Assembly: GCA_017455845.1 (NCBI GenBank)
Contig: JAFSYY010000032.1
Location: forward strand, 1 to 64,000
Source: Prevotella sp.
GTDB taxonomy: Bacteria > Bacteroidota > Bacteroidia > Bacteroidales > Bacteroidaceae
Direction of reading: 5' to 3'
DNA length: 64,000 nt
Every line of letters starts with the position of its first letter. Positions within the stretch are counted from its first letter, which is position 1. Under the pieces are notes generated by a model. The model had not been told where the DNA came from. It saw only the letters and a list, made by a program, of their open reading frames with translations, and ran no database searches. Below, piece by piece: positions 56,410 through 64,000 of the stretch. Made by a program: the position numbers and the translations under genes.

Positions 56410-57285
56410 TCACTTCTTCCAGTTTTCTGTAGGATGATCGGTGTTGAACTTCTCTTCCTTCTTGTGTTCCAGTTTCTCTGAGCGTACTATCATCTCGCGC
56501 ATAATCTCCGTCATGATAGGCTGGGCCTTGTCGGCAGCCTCCTGCACCTCCTCGTGGCTCACCTCAACGGGGTTGTCGAAGCCGCCCAGGTCTGTGACCA
56601 CCGAGATGCCGAAGGTGCGGATGCCGCAGTGGTGTGCCACGATGACCTCAGGCACGGTGCTCATACCTACCGTGTCGCCGCCCAGCGTGCGGTACATCTT
56701 ATACTCGGCAGGTGTCTCGAAGGTGGGGCCCTGTACACCCATATACACGCCGTATTGCAGGCGTATTCTCTTCTCGCGTGCTATCTGGCTGGCCAGTTTG
56801 ATGAGCGAGGTGTCGTAGGTCTCGTGCATGTCGGGGAAGCGCGGACCTGTGGGGAAGTTCTTGCCGCGCAGCGGGTGCTCTGGGAAGAAGTTGATGTGGT
56901 CGGTGATGACCATCAGGTCACCGATCTTGAAGCCCGGGTTCATGCCACCGGCAGCGTTGGAAACGAAGAGGGTCTTGATGCCCAGTTCATACATCACGCG
57001 TACGGGGAAGGTGACCTCTTTCATCGAGTAGCCCTCGTAGTAGTGGAAGCGCCCCTTCATGGCCATAATGTCCACGCCCCCCAGTTTGCCGAAGATGAGT
57101 TTGCCGCTGTGGCCTTCTACTGTCGACACGGGGAAGTTGGGGATATCGGAATAGGGTATCTCCAGTGCGTCAGTTATTTCTGAAGACAATTGTCCGAGGC
57201 CTGTTCCCAGGATGATGGCTGTCTTCGGACTTGTTGTCATCCTTTCCTTTAACCAGGATGCTGTTTCTTGAATTTTTTCGTACAT
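56410..57285 (-). CDS. punA: Purine nucleoside phosphorylase
   Basis: A 291-residue trimeric-type (class I) phosphorylase, splitting purine nucleosides with phosphate. Signature residues: ILGTGLGQLSSEI, VEGHSGKLIFG, KGRFHYYEGYS, LFVSNAAGGMNPGF, GVYMGVQGPTFETPAEY and MSTVPEVIVAHHCG. The C-terminal tail (HKKEEKFNTDHPTENWKK) is longer than the enzyme needs. Its start overlaps the end of lpxK by 116 nt. In Bacteroides, lpxK, punA and thiL also occur in this order. Confidence 0.94.
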   Translation of the reverse strand: MYEKIQETASWLKERMTTSPKTAIILGTGLGQLSSEITDALEIPYSDIPNFPVSTVEGHSGKLIFGKLGGVDIMAMKGRFHYYEGYSMKEVTFPVRVMYELGIKTLFVSNAAGGMNPGFKIGDLMVITDHINFFPEHPLRGKNFPTGPRFPDMHETYDTSLIKLASQIAREKRIRLQYGVYMGVQGPTFETPAEYKMYRTLGGDTVGMSTVPEVIVAHHCGIRTFGISVVTDLGGFDNPVEVSHEEVQEAADKAQPIMTEIMREMIVRSEKLEHKKEEKFNTDHPTENWKK

Positions 57286-58360
57286 AGCCTATAATATTAT
57301 CGTTAAACTTTTCTTCCTGGTCCAGCATGAATCTTATGTGGACGGGAAGCGAATAGATGTTTTGTCTTACTTCGTTGCTCAGCCCCTTCTGTGCCACGAT
57401 GCGTGCGGCATCTTTCTCGGTGGTGACGATGCATTTGGGCGAGGGTAGGGTGGCAAAGACCTCGTTGATGCGTCTGATATCCTTCGGACGGAAATTATGG
57501 TGGTCGGGGAAGGAAAGGGGTGTGAGGTGTCCGACGAGGGGTGTGAGGTCCTCCTTGAGTTGTCTGGGCGAAGCGATGCCCGTGAGCAGGAGAACGTTGT
57601 AGGAGGTGAGGGGTGAGGGGTGAGGGTTGAGAGATGAGGGTTGAGGGTTGAGAGGTTTGGTCTCGAAAAGTGGGTTGAGTTGTCCGTATTCCAGCGTGGT
57701 GAAGAAGAGTTGCTGATAAGGGTAGAGGTCCATGGCCTTGGTGATGACACGGAACTCCATGGGTTTCAAGTCCTTGGGGCATTTCGTTACGATAACGATG
57801 TCGGCCCTGTTCTTGCCTTTCAGCGGTTCGCGCAGGCGTCCTGCCGGCAGCAGACGGTCGTAGATAATAAGCCGATGGTAGTCAACGAGCAGGATGTTGA
57901 CGCCAGGCTTTACATAGCGGTGCTGGAAGGCATCGTCGAGCAAGACGACGTCGATGTCTTTGTCCTGGCTGGTCAGGGTCTCAATGCCGTGCACCCTTTT
58001 GTTGTCTACGGCCACGATGGCTTTCGGGTATTTCTGTTTCATCTGGAATGGCTCGTCGCCAATGTCGCGTGCCGACATAGACTTGTCGACAATCAGGAAC
58101 CCCCGTCTCTTGCGCTTATAGCCGCGGCTGAGCACGGCGAGGCGTGTCTTGTCCTGCAGCAGCCTGATCAGATACTCCACGTGGGGTGTCTTTCCTGTGC
58201 CGCCAACGGTAAGGTTTCCCACTGAGATGACGGGCAAGGAGAACGCTTTGCTCTTCAGTATGCCTGTGTCGAAGAGCATGTTTCTGAAGCGCACTCCCAG
58301 CCCGTAGCACCAACTCAGGGGCAGCAGCCAGCGGTTTATTTTGATGAAGTCACCCTCCAT
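57170..58360 (-). CDS. lpxK: Tetraacyldisaccharide 4'-kinase
   Basis: A 396-residue LpxK, which adds the 4'-phosphate in lipid A synthesis at the inner membrane. N-terminal membrane helix WLLPLSWCYGLGVRF, Walker A GNLTVGGTGKT at 48-58, then VLSRGYKRKRRGF, DDAFQHRYVKPG and the later VTTEKDAARI. Residues of about 234-253 (KPLNPQPSSLNPHPSPLTS) derive from the CTCAACC-type 7-bp repeat array at 57604-57655, inserted in frame. The C-terminal 25 residues (SILVKGKDDNKSEDSHHPG onward) run through the start of punA in another frame; this looks like a stop-codon loss, since relatives end near FNDNIIGYVRKN. Confidence 0.93.
   Translation of the reverse strand: MEGDFIKINRWLLPLSWCYGLGVRFRNMLFDTGILKSKAFSLPVISVGNLTVGGTGKTPHVEYLIRLLQDKTRLAVLSRGYKRKRRGFLIVDKSMSARDIGDEPFQMKQKYPKAIVAVDNKRVHGIETLTSQDKDIDVVLLDDAFQHRYVKPGVNILLVDYHRLIIYDRLLPAGRLREPLKGKNRADIVIVTKCPKDLKPMEFRVITKAMDLYPYQQLFFTTLEYGQLNPLFETKPLNPQPSSLNPHPSPLTSYNVLLLTGIASPRQLKEDLTPLVGHLTPLSFPDHHNFRPKDIRRINEVFATLPSPKCIVTTEKDAARIVAQKGLSNEVRQNIYSLPVHIRFMLDQEEKFNDNIIGYVRKNSRNSILVKGKDDNKSEDSHHPGNRPRTIVFRNN
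57604..57655. repeat. 7-bp repeat array inside lpxK
   Basis: About seven units of GAGGGTTGA/GAGGGGT/GAGAGAT type. On the coding (minus) strand they read CTCAACC/CTCACCC and encode LNPQPSSLNPHPSPL. The repeats preserve the frame; an essential gene carrying this insertion is notable. Confidence 0.8.
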
Positions 58361-58384
58361 AGTGTTCGTTGTGTCGTTGTATCG

Positions 58385-58499
58385 TTGTGCCGTTATGTCG
58401 ATATGTCGAGATGTCGATATGTCGAGATGACGTTATGTCGATATATCGAGATGTCGAGATGTCGAGATGTCGAGATGTCGAGATGTCGAGATGACGATA
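58385..58499. repeat. 9-bp tandem repeat between sppA and lpxK
   Basis: About 12 units of ATGTCGAGA/ATGTCGATA/ATGACGTT type fill the 144-nt gap between the two genes. No promoter box was seen in it. Confidence 0.8.
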
Positions 58500-58504
58500 A
58501 TTTT

Positions 58505-60298
58505 TTAACGAATTGTTGTCTCAAACGGCAGTCGGGCCTGCAGGCGGTTGCGCTGGCGGTCCTTGCGCAGTTCAATGAACGGCTCGTACATCTCACCAAG
58601 CGTCTGGCGCATCTGCTCGTCCAGATAACTGTCTTTCGAATCTTCGGTGGCTTTCAGCAGCGACTCAAACCAACTGGTCTTGCCAGGGAAGGTCTCCGTA
58701 TAGTATTCATCCACGTTGGCCAGGGCGGCAGCCTTCTTCACGGCATCGTCCAGCGAGCCGAGTTCGTCAACCAGTTTGATGGGCAGGGCATCGCCGGCAA
58801 TCCACACGCGACCCTGTGCTATCTCGTGCACCTGCTCCTTGGTCATGCCGCGTCCGTCGGCCACGATGCCGAGGAAGGTGTCATAGCCGCGGTCTACGTA
58901 GGTCTGCATATATTGCAGTTCCTTCTCGTTGTCTTTGCTGAATACCAGGTTCGTCTCATAGTCGCTATGCTTGTTGGTCTGCACGCCGTCCCAGGTGACA
59001 CCCAGTTTGTCGGTCACCAGTTCGCTGAGGTTGGGTATGAGTCCGAAGATGCCTATGGAGCCTGTCACGGTGGTGGGCTCGGCAAAGATATAACTGGCCG
59101 GTGCGCTGATCATATAGCCGCCGGAGGCAGCATAGCCGCCCATCGACACTACCACGGGCTTCTTCTCCTTGAGTTGCTTGATGGCATGCCATATCTGCTC
59201 GCTGGCCACGGCACTGCCGCCCGGTGAGTTGACACGCATCACCACGGCCTTGACCTTCTCGTCCTTGGCCAGTTTCTGCAGGTCGGCCACCGTCTCGCTA
59301 CCCACGATAGCATGTTCAGAGGCGAAGCCGCTCAGCGGTTCGTCAACAATCTCGCCGTAGGCATAATAGACGGCAATCTTCTCGCCCTCGTCCTTCTTGT
59401 CCGACTTCAGGTCTATCATCTCGCTCAGTGTCACCTGGTTGATGTCCTCGTCGTCGGCAATGCCCAGTTTGTTCTTGATCACTTTCTTGATGGCATCGGG
59501 ATACATGATGCCGTCAATAAGGCGGGCGGCCTTATAGTCGTCTGTGCTGGCAAAGACCATGATGCTGTCGTCGGCCAGTTGGTTCAACTGCTCGGCACTC
59601 ACCTGACGGCTCTTGGCCATATCCTTCAGCCAGTATTGCCAGATGCCCTGATACATGGCCATGCGCTGCTCGCGGTCGTTCTCGCTCATATCCTTGCGCG
59701 TGACGCTCTCCACGGCGCTCTTGTATTTGCCTACGCGCGTACATTGATATTTCACGCCAATTTTCTCGTACAGGCCTGTCAGGTAGTAGCCTTTGCCGCC
59801 CATGCCCTTGAAGTCGATCATGCCGGTCTTGTTCAGGAAGATGCTGTCGGCCACGGAAGCCACATAGTAACTGCCCTGCAGATACTGGTCGGCGTAGGCG
59901 ATAACCCATTTGCCGCTCTCCTTGAAGTCCTGCAGCGCATCGCGTAACTGCTGGGCTGTGGCCGGTGAGTCGAAGGCAGTGGCACCGCCCTCGATGTATA
60001 TGCCCTTGATGTCTTCATTCTCCTTGGCCTTGCCGATGGCAGAGATAATGTCGTCGAGGCCCATGGCCGACATGTCGGCCTGTCCCAGCAGTTCGTCAAA
60101 GGGTGTCCCTTCCTCTGCCCTCTCGCTGACGGTGCCGTCCATCTTCAGGACAAATACGGAATTACTCTTGATGTCGGTTTTAGCACTACCGCTTGCAATC
60201 ATGCCGGCGAATGAAATCATAAACATGATGCCAGCCAGGATGCACAAAATCACAATACCACAGATGGTGGCCAGTGTGTACTTGAAAAACTCTTTCAT
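58505..60298 (-). CDS. sppA: Signal peptide peptidase SppA (67K type)
   Basis: A 597-residue membrane serine protease with one N-terminal anchor (YTLATICGIVILCILAGIMF). It is the tandem two-domain 67K form: the catalytic Lys is in GKYKSAVES near residue 191, the nucleophile Ser in GGYAASGGYM near residue 391. It digests leftover signal peptides in the membrane. FPGKTSWFESLLKATED and EPFIELRKDRQRNRLQARL close the protein. A promoter lies on the minus strand at 60357-60327 (TTTCG and TACCTTTG). Confidence 0.94.
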   Translation of the reverse strand: MKEFFKYTLATICGIVILCILAGIMFMISFAGMIASGSAKTDIKSNSVFVLKMDGTVSERAEEGTPFDELLGQADMSAMGLDDIISAIGKAKENEDIKGIYIEGGATAFDSPATAQQLRDALQDFKESGKWVIAYADQYLQGSYYVASVADSIFLNKTGMIDFKGMGGKGYYLTGLYEKIGVKYQCTRVGKYKSAVESVTRKDMSENDREQRMAMYQGIWQYWLKDMAKSRQVSAEQLNQLADDSIMVFASTDDYKAARLIDGIMYPDAIKKVIKNKLGIADDEDINQVTLSEMIDLKSDKKDEGEKIAVYYAYGEIVDEPLSGFASEHAIVGSETVADLQKLAKDEKVKAVVMRVNSPGGSAVASEQIWHAIKQLKEKKPVVVSMGGYAASGGYMISAPASYIFAEPTTVTGSIGIFGLIPNLSELVTDKLGVTWDGVQTNKHSDYETNLVFSKDNEKELQYMQTYVDRGYDTFLGIVADGRGMTKEQVHEIAQGRVWIAGDALPIKLVDELGSLDDAVKKAAALANVDEYYTETFPGKTSWFESLLKATEDSKDSYLDEQMRQTLGEMYEPFIELRKDRQRNRLQARLPFETTIR

Positions 60299-60326
60299 TT
60301 TTTCTTCCGTTTTAAGTTATTTTGCG

Positions 60327-60357
60327 CAAAGGTACGAAAAATTTTCTAATCAGCGAA
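60327..60357 (-). promoter_or_regulatory. Promoter of sppA
   Basis: TACCTTTG on the minus strand (60334-60327), with a TTTCG element 19 nt upstream. Located 29 nt before the ATG. Confidence 0.6.
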
Positions 60358-60411
60358 ATATAATCCCACAATTTGTATATTTTTCTGTCAATTAGTTCCG
60401 TATGTCTTATG

Positions 60412-62010
60412 TCACGGGCTTGTGTTTTTCCAATCCGTGATATTCCGTTCCGTGGACGAGAAACTGAGGCCGACGCAGGTGATGGGGCGGCCGTCCATCG
60501 TGTACTTTTGGGCGTAGCCGCGGTCGGCTATCTGCTGCAGGGCGGCATCGGCACTGTCGTCGTACTTCAACTCCAGGATGTAAATGCCCTTCGGCATCTT
60601 TAGCGTAATATCTGCACGCCCCTTGGCACTCAGGTCCTCGGCCACAACATCGGCACCGAAGGAGACGAAGAGCGTGTAGAGCATGGCGTGGAAATGGTGT
60701 TCATTCTTATCGTCAATCATATAAGGTACGCCTGCAAAGAACACCTGGAGGGCGCGGATGAAGGCATCAATGTCACCGTCGTCGCGGAAGTCGAGATAGG
60801 CATTCTGGAACACCGAGCGGTTACGGTTGCCTGCCTGTGTGTTAGTGACATAGCGATAGAGGCAGGTGGCGAAGCCACGGCGCACCTCGCCGTTGGGAAA
60901 GCCCAGCACATACTGGTTGCGACCGGGACGGTAGTCCTTGATAGTGAGATAGCCGCTCTGATAGAGCACGGGCAACGGGTTTTGGTAACTGTTGAACTCA
61001 GTATCAAAATCATCGGCCAGACATGGCGTACCCTCCACCTCGTCCATCTCTACACGCGGCATCTGCGCCAGCATGCTGATAAGGGCACTGGGCGTGGCAC
61101 TGGTGAACCAGTAATCGGCAATTTTGCCGGAACTGAAAGTCTTGATCAGACTGAAAGGGTTGTAGATGTCGGTAAGCAATTCTCCGAAGTGGTAGCCGTC
61201 GTAGTTTCGCTTCAGTATATCCAGGGTCTCGTCGAAGGTCTGGCCTTTCGCCTCGGCCAACAGTTCGATGTCGGGGTGCATGGCGGTCAGCAGTTCCTGC
61301 TCGGAGATGCCGCAGACGGTCTCGTAGGCCGGCAGCATCGAGATGTTGTTCAGGTTGTTCAGTTTGCTGAAGATGCCCATCTGCGAGAATTTGGAGATGC
61401 CGGTGATGAAGACGAAGCGCAGGTGGGCGTCCTCACTCTTCAGCGGGGAGAAGAGGTTCTGGAAGCGCTGTCGGACAGCGGACTGTTTCTCTGCGTCGCC
61501 AATACTATGAAGCATCATGCAGTCATACTCGTCGACAAGCACCACCGCTTGACGTCCTGTCTGCTCGTGAGCCTGCCGGAGGATGTTCCTCATACGCACA
61601 TTATAACTTCGTGCCGTGGGCGTGATGCCAAACTGTCGCTCGTAGAGAGACAGCGTGTCGTCAATCTGCTCGTCAAGTCCTTCCAACGAATCAATGTCCC
61701 CACTGAAATCGAAGCTCAGCACGGGGTGTCGCTCCCACCGCCAGTCGGTCTGCGCGATGTAGAGTTGCGGTTGCTCAATGCCGTCCTCGGTGGTGAACGC
61801 CTCGAACAGTTCGCGCTTGCCTTCGAAGATAGCGGCCAGCGTTGACACCATCAGCGACTTGCCGAACCGCCGCGGGCGGCTCAGGAAGTAGGGACACCCC
61901 TCACTAATCATCTTATAGAGTAGCGGCGTCTTGTCAACGTACACATATCCGTCACGACGGATCTTCTCGAAATCCTGTATCCCTATCGGGTATTTCCTCT
62001 TCACTGCCAT
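60412..62010 (-). CDS. AAA-ATPase-like protein with PD-(D/E)XK nuclease domain
   Basis: A 532-residue protein of the Bacteroidota-rich AAA-ATPase_like/PDDEXK_9 family. The start YPIGIQDFEKIRRDGYVYVDKT, Walker A SRPRRFGKSLM near 45-54, Walker B QAVVLVDEYDCMM and sensor FVFITGISKFSQMGIFS are as in the family. The C-terminus has the nuclease core RADITLKMPKGIYILELKYD. The family is found in many copies in Prevotella and Bacteroides genomes; its biological role is unclear, with suggestions of mobile or defence links. It has its own promoter and stands alone. Confidence 0.9.
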   Translation of the reverse strand: MAVKRKYPIGIQDFEKIRRDGYVYVDKTPLLYKMISEGCPYFLSRPRRFGKSLMVSTLAAIFEGKRELFEAFTTEDGIEQPQLYIAQTDWRWERHPVLSFDFSGDIDSLEGLDEQIDDTLSLYERQFGITPTARSYNVRMRNILRQAHEQTGRQAVVLVDEYDCMMLHSIGDAEKQSAVRQRFQNLFSPLKSEDAHLRFVFITGISKFSQMGIFSKLNNLNNISMLPAYETVCGISEQELLTAMHPDIELLAEAKGQTFDETLDILKRNYDGYHFGELLTDIYNPFSLIKTFSSGKIADYWFTSATPSALISMLAQMPRVEMDEVEGTPCLADDFDTEFNSYQNPLPVLYQSGYLTIKDYRPGRNQYVLGFPNGEVRRGFATCLYRYVTNTQAGNRNRSVFQNAYLDFRDDGDIDAFIRALQVFFAGVPYMIDDKNEHHFHAMLYTLFVSFGADVVAEDLSAKGRADITLKMPKGIYILELKYDDSADAALQQIADRGYAQKYTMDGRPITCVGLSFSSTERNITDWKNTSP

Positions 62011-62031
62011 ACACTAAACCGATTATTTGCG

Positions 62032-62063
62032 CAAAGGTACGAAAAAAATACGTAAATGCCAAA
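62032..62063 (-). promoter_or_regulatory. Promoter of the AAA-ATPase gene
   Basis: TACCTTTG (minus strand 62039-62032) and TTTG (62063-62060) are 20 nt apart, upstream of the start at 62010. Confidence 0.65.
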
Positions 62064-62109
62064 GAAAAAGCAAAAATTAGGCAAAACAGCCAAATATATC
62101 ACGATTTTT

Positions 62110-62140
62110 TTTGCTGTTTGCGATAAATTGTGTATATTTG
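62110..62140 (+). promoter_or_regulatory. Promoter of the C10 peptidase gene
   Basis: TTTG at 62110-62113 and TATATTTG at 62133-62140 with a 19-nt spacer; ATG at 62182. Confidence 0.7.
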
Positions 62141-62181
62141 CAACATCATTATACTATCATTGTTAAACCAAACACTAATAT

Positions 62182-64000
62182 ATGATTCTCAGAAACATGA
62201 AAAAACAGGTTTTACTCTTATTGTGCATCCTGTCTGCTAGCGAACTGTTTGCACAGCATGTGACAGAGGAGCAGGCTTTGCAGAAGGCGCAGGCGTTCAT
62301 GCAGGGCAAAGCAATGAACAATGCCAACGGACGGAATAATGCTCCTGCCAAGCCCCGTGTCATGAAGCGCGTAGCACAGGCCACAGAGAGCGATGCCCTT
62401 TATATGTTCAACGTCGAAGACAACGGCGGCTTCGTCATCGTCAGTGGCGACGAGCGCACCGAGGAGATACTTGGCTACAGTACTGAGGGCAACATCGACC
62501 CGCAGACCATGCCAGAGAACATGCGGGCTTGGCTAAAGGGCTATGAGGAGCAAATCAAGGCCATACCCGCCATTGCCACGGCTATGCCAGCCAAGGTGCC
62601 GACACACCCCGCAATAGAACCTTTGGTTACGGCAAAGTGGAACCAGGGTGCTCCCTATAATCTGCAATGTCCAGAAGAAACACCTGAAGGTAGTACAGAA
62701 CCACAGCATTGCGTAACAGGTTGTGTGGCAACGGCTATGGCACAGGTTATGTACTATTGGAAATGGCCGCAGGATTATACCACAGCTATTCCTGCGTATG
62801 AGTATGGCGGAACATGGAATGAAGAGATACAGAATTTCTATAATAGGAAGTCCTTGCCGGAACTGCCTCCTGCACAGTTTGACTGGGCCAACATGAAAGA
62901 CGAATATGATTACGACGAGACCGGTGTCGCAGCCGATGCGGTGGCTCAGTTGATGCGCTATTGCGGGCAGAGCTTACACATGGATTATGGCTTGTACGGC
63001 AGTGGTAGTACTTCGTCAGATATTTATTGGGCTCTCAAGAGAACTTTTTCCTATGATGAGGGCATTAGTGAAGTTGGTCCAGTTAATTATTCTATCAGTG
63101 GATGGGATAACTTGTTATATAGCGAATTATCAGAAAAACGCCCCGTAATAATCTTTGGTTGCTCCCCTCAAGGATGTCATGCCTTAATATGTGACGGTTA
63201 CGACGGAACAGGTATGTATCATATTAATTGGGGATGGGGAGATTTAAATGGCTTCTTTAAATTGTCCATCCTTAATCCATACCATAATAGCTATAATGAC
63301 AAATCCTCCTTCTCTATCTCATACGGAAGTGCCTTGATTGGTATTCAACCGACGACTGGTAATATTATCGAAAAGCCTTTGTTTGAGTCTTATGTTTATA
63401 GTATTGATGCCGTTGAATTAAATGAGGAAGTAGGCGCAATATTCATTTATAACGGTTCTGAGACTATATATATGGATTTTGCCATAGGATTATTAACTGA
63501 ATCTGGCGAAATAACGAATGTTGGTATGCTATATGAAAACGTTGAAGTAATAGAACGGAATAGTCCTGAAACAGACCTTTCATGGGGCGCATTCTTGACA
63601 TTAGAGGAAATGGGGTTGAGTGATGGAACCTATTGTTTCGTTGCTCTGTACAAGCAACATTCAGAAATAGAATGGACGATAGGAAGCAAAATGGAAAGGA
63701 CAATCTTTGATGGAGCTTTTTTGCCAACCAAGGAACCCAAAACTCTTAAATTGGAGGTTGTAGACATTCAATATGGTTTCTTATCAGAGCAACAGGCTTA
63801 TATTGATGTCACTCTAAATAATTTGGGAGATGAACAATGGATACAGTCGCGCTACGAAGTGTCTATGGCTGACCATCCAACCTATTCTTCGGAAGAATGG
63901 CTTGACTGGCCTGGATGGACCGATATCCAGATAGAAGAGGAGAGCACAACGACTGTACGTCTTGTTTTTACTCCAGAAGGGTCTGGAACCTACAACTTTT
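62182..64000 (+). CDS. C10 (streptopain/interpain-like) cysteine peptidase, incomplete at the window end
   Basis: The frame is open from the ATG at 62182 (or ATG 62197) to the window edge, 606 codons seen. Signal peptide LLLLCILSASELFA, then a Spi-type propeptide (GGFVIVSGDERTEEILGYST). The catalytic Cys is C181 in CVTGCVATAMAQVMYYWKWPQ, the catalytic His lies in GCHALICDGYD, and HINWGWGDLNGFF completes the C10 signature. Interpain A of Prevotella intermedia is the best-known relative, degrading host complement and haemoglobin-type proteins. Residues after about 395 form beta-rich repeats; a T9SS tail may follow beyond the window. Own promoter at 62110-62140. Confidence 0.92.
   Translation, partial: MILRNMKKQVLLLLCILSASELFAQHVTEEQALQKAQAFMQGKAMNNANGRNNAPAKPRVMKRVAQATESDALYMFNVEDNGGFVIVSGDERTEEILGYSTEGNIDPQTMPENMRAWLKGYEEQIKAIPAIATAMPAKVPTHPAIEPLVTAKWNQGAPYNLQCPEETPEGSTEPQHCVTGCVATAMAQVMYYWKWPQDYTTAIPAYEYGGTWNEEIQNFYNRKSLPELPPAQFDWANMKDEYDYDETGVAADAVAQLMRYCGQSLHMDYGLYGSGSTSSDIYWALKRTFSYDEGISEVGPVNYSISGWDNLLYSELSEKRPVIIFGCSPQGCHALICDGYDGTGMYHINWGWGDLNGFFKLSILNPYHNSYNDKSSFSISYGSALIGIQPTTGNIIEKPLFESYVYSIDAVELNEEVGAIFIYNGSETIYMDFAIGLLTESGEITNVGMLYENVEVIERNSPETDLSWGAFLTLEEMGLSDGTYCFVALYKQHSEIEWTIGSKMERTIFDGAFLPTKEPKTLKLEVVDIQYGFLSEQQAYIDVTLNNLGDEQWIQSRYEVSMADHPTYSSEEWLDWPGWTDIQIEEESTTTVRLVFTPEGSGTYNF

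Overview
The window comes from a Bacteroidales chromosome, most likely a gut, rumen or oral Prevotella/Segatella-type bacterium. The evidence is type V pilus (fimbrillin) lipoproteins, a C-terminal type IX secretion (T9SS) sorting domain, a streptopain/interpain-like C10 peptidase, Bacteroidota-type promoters (a TTTG-like box, about 19 nt, then TAnnTTTG), and the housekeeping set rny-zapA, sppA-lpxK-punA-thiL, aspS and htpG. No search was run; all family names are recognised from sequence motifs.

Region 1 (1-35.2 kb, all genes on the minus strand) is an accessory cell-surface locus. Read in the direction of transcription it starts with a DUF3575/OmpA-like protein. A fimbrillin-like lipoprotein, a RAYT-type transposase (REP-associated tyrosine transposase) lodged in the locus, a FimB/Mfa2-like anchor and five more fimbrillin-like lipoproteins follow. 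Next come a 4130-residue YGGG-repeat protein with a T9SS tail, a RhuM-family gene, a KilA-N gene, a second giant surface protein (1735 residues) and the first 51 codons of a second RAYT gene at the window edge. Three copies of a leader (start codon plus signal peptide of the smaller giant gene) sit at matching distances after the giant, RhuM and KilA-N genes, so this stretch looks like an array of cassettes.

Region 2 (35.5-62.0 kb) is mostly core genome: nif3 family plus C4 zinc ribbon, an HSDR_N-type protein, holA, an HTH regulator with a GT4 glycosyltransferase, two small winged-helix proteins, aspS, a GH88/GH105-like hydrolase, a DUF1573 protein, rny/zapA/coiled-coil gene, htpG, an M6-like protease with a membrane protein and coiled-coil lipoprotein, tRNA-Phe, the sppA-lpxK-punA-thiL cluster and an AAA-ATPase/PD-(D/E)XK protein. 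The window ends inside a C10 cysteine peptidase gene (62.18 kb onward).

The most unusual feature is the repeat biology. Short GC-rich hairpins with covarying stems and a constant loop (CCNNGCGG, GGAAA or GAAAA, CCGCNNGG, then usually CAC) lie inside three reading frames: the nif3 family gene, the fimB-like gene and a RAYT transposase gene. They preserve the frame in all three. A separate family of 7-bp repeats fills many gene junctions and also extends lpxK, thiL and a small winged-helix gene in frame. A 22-bp palindrome array with 50-bp direct repeats (55.0 kb) and a nested 200-bp inverted repeat (48.6 kb) complete the picture. RAYTs are known to act on REP palindromes in proteobacteria; the link between the RAYTs and the intragenic hairpins here is an inference.
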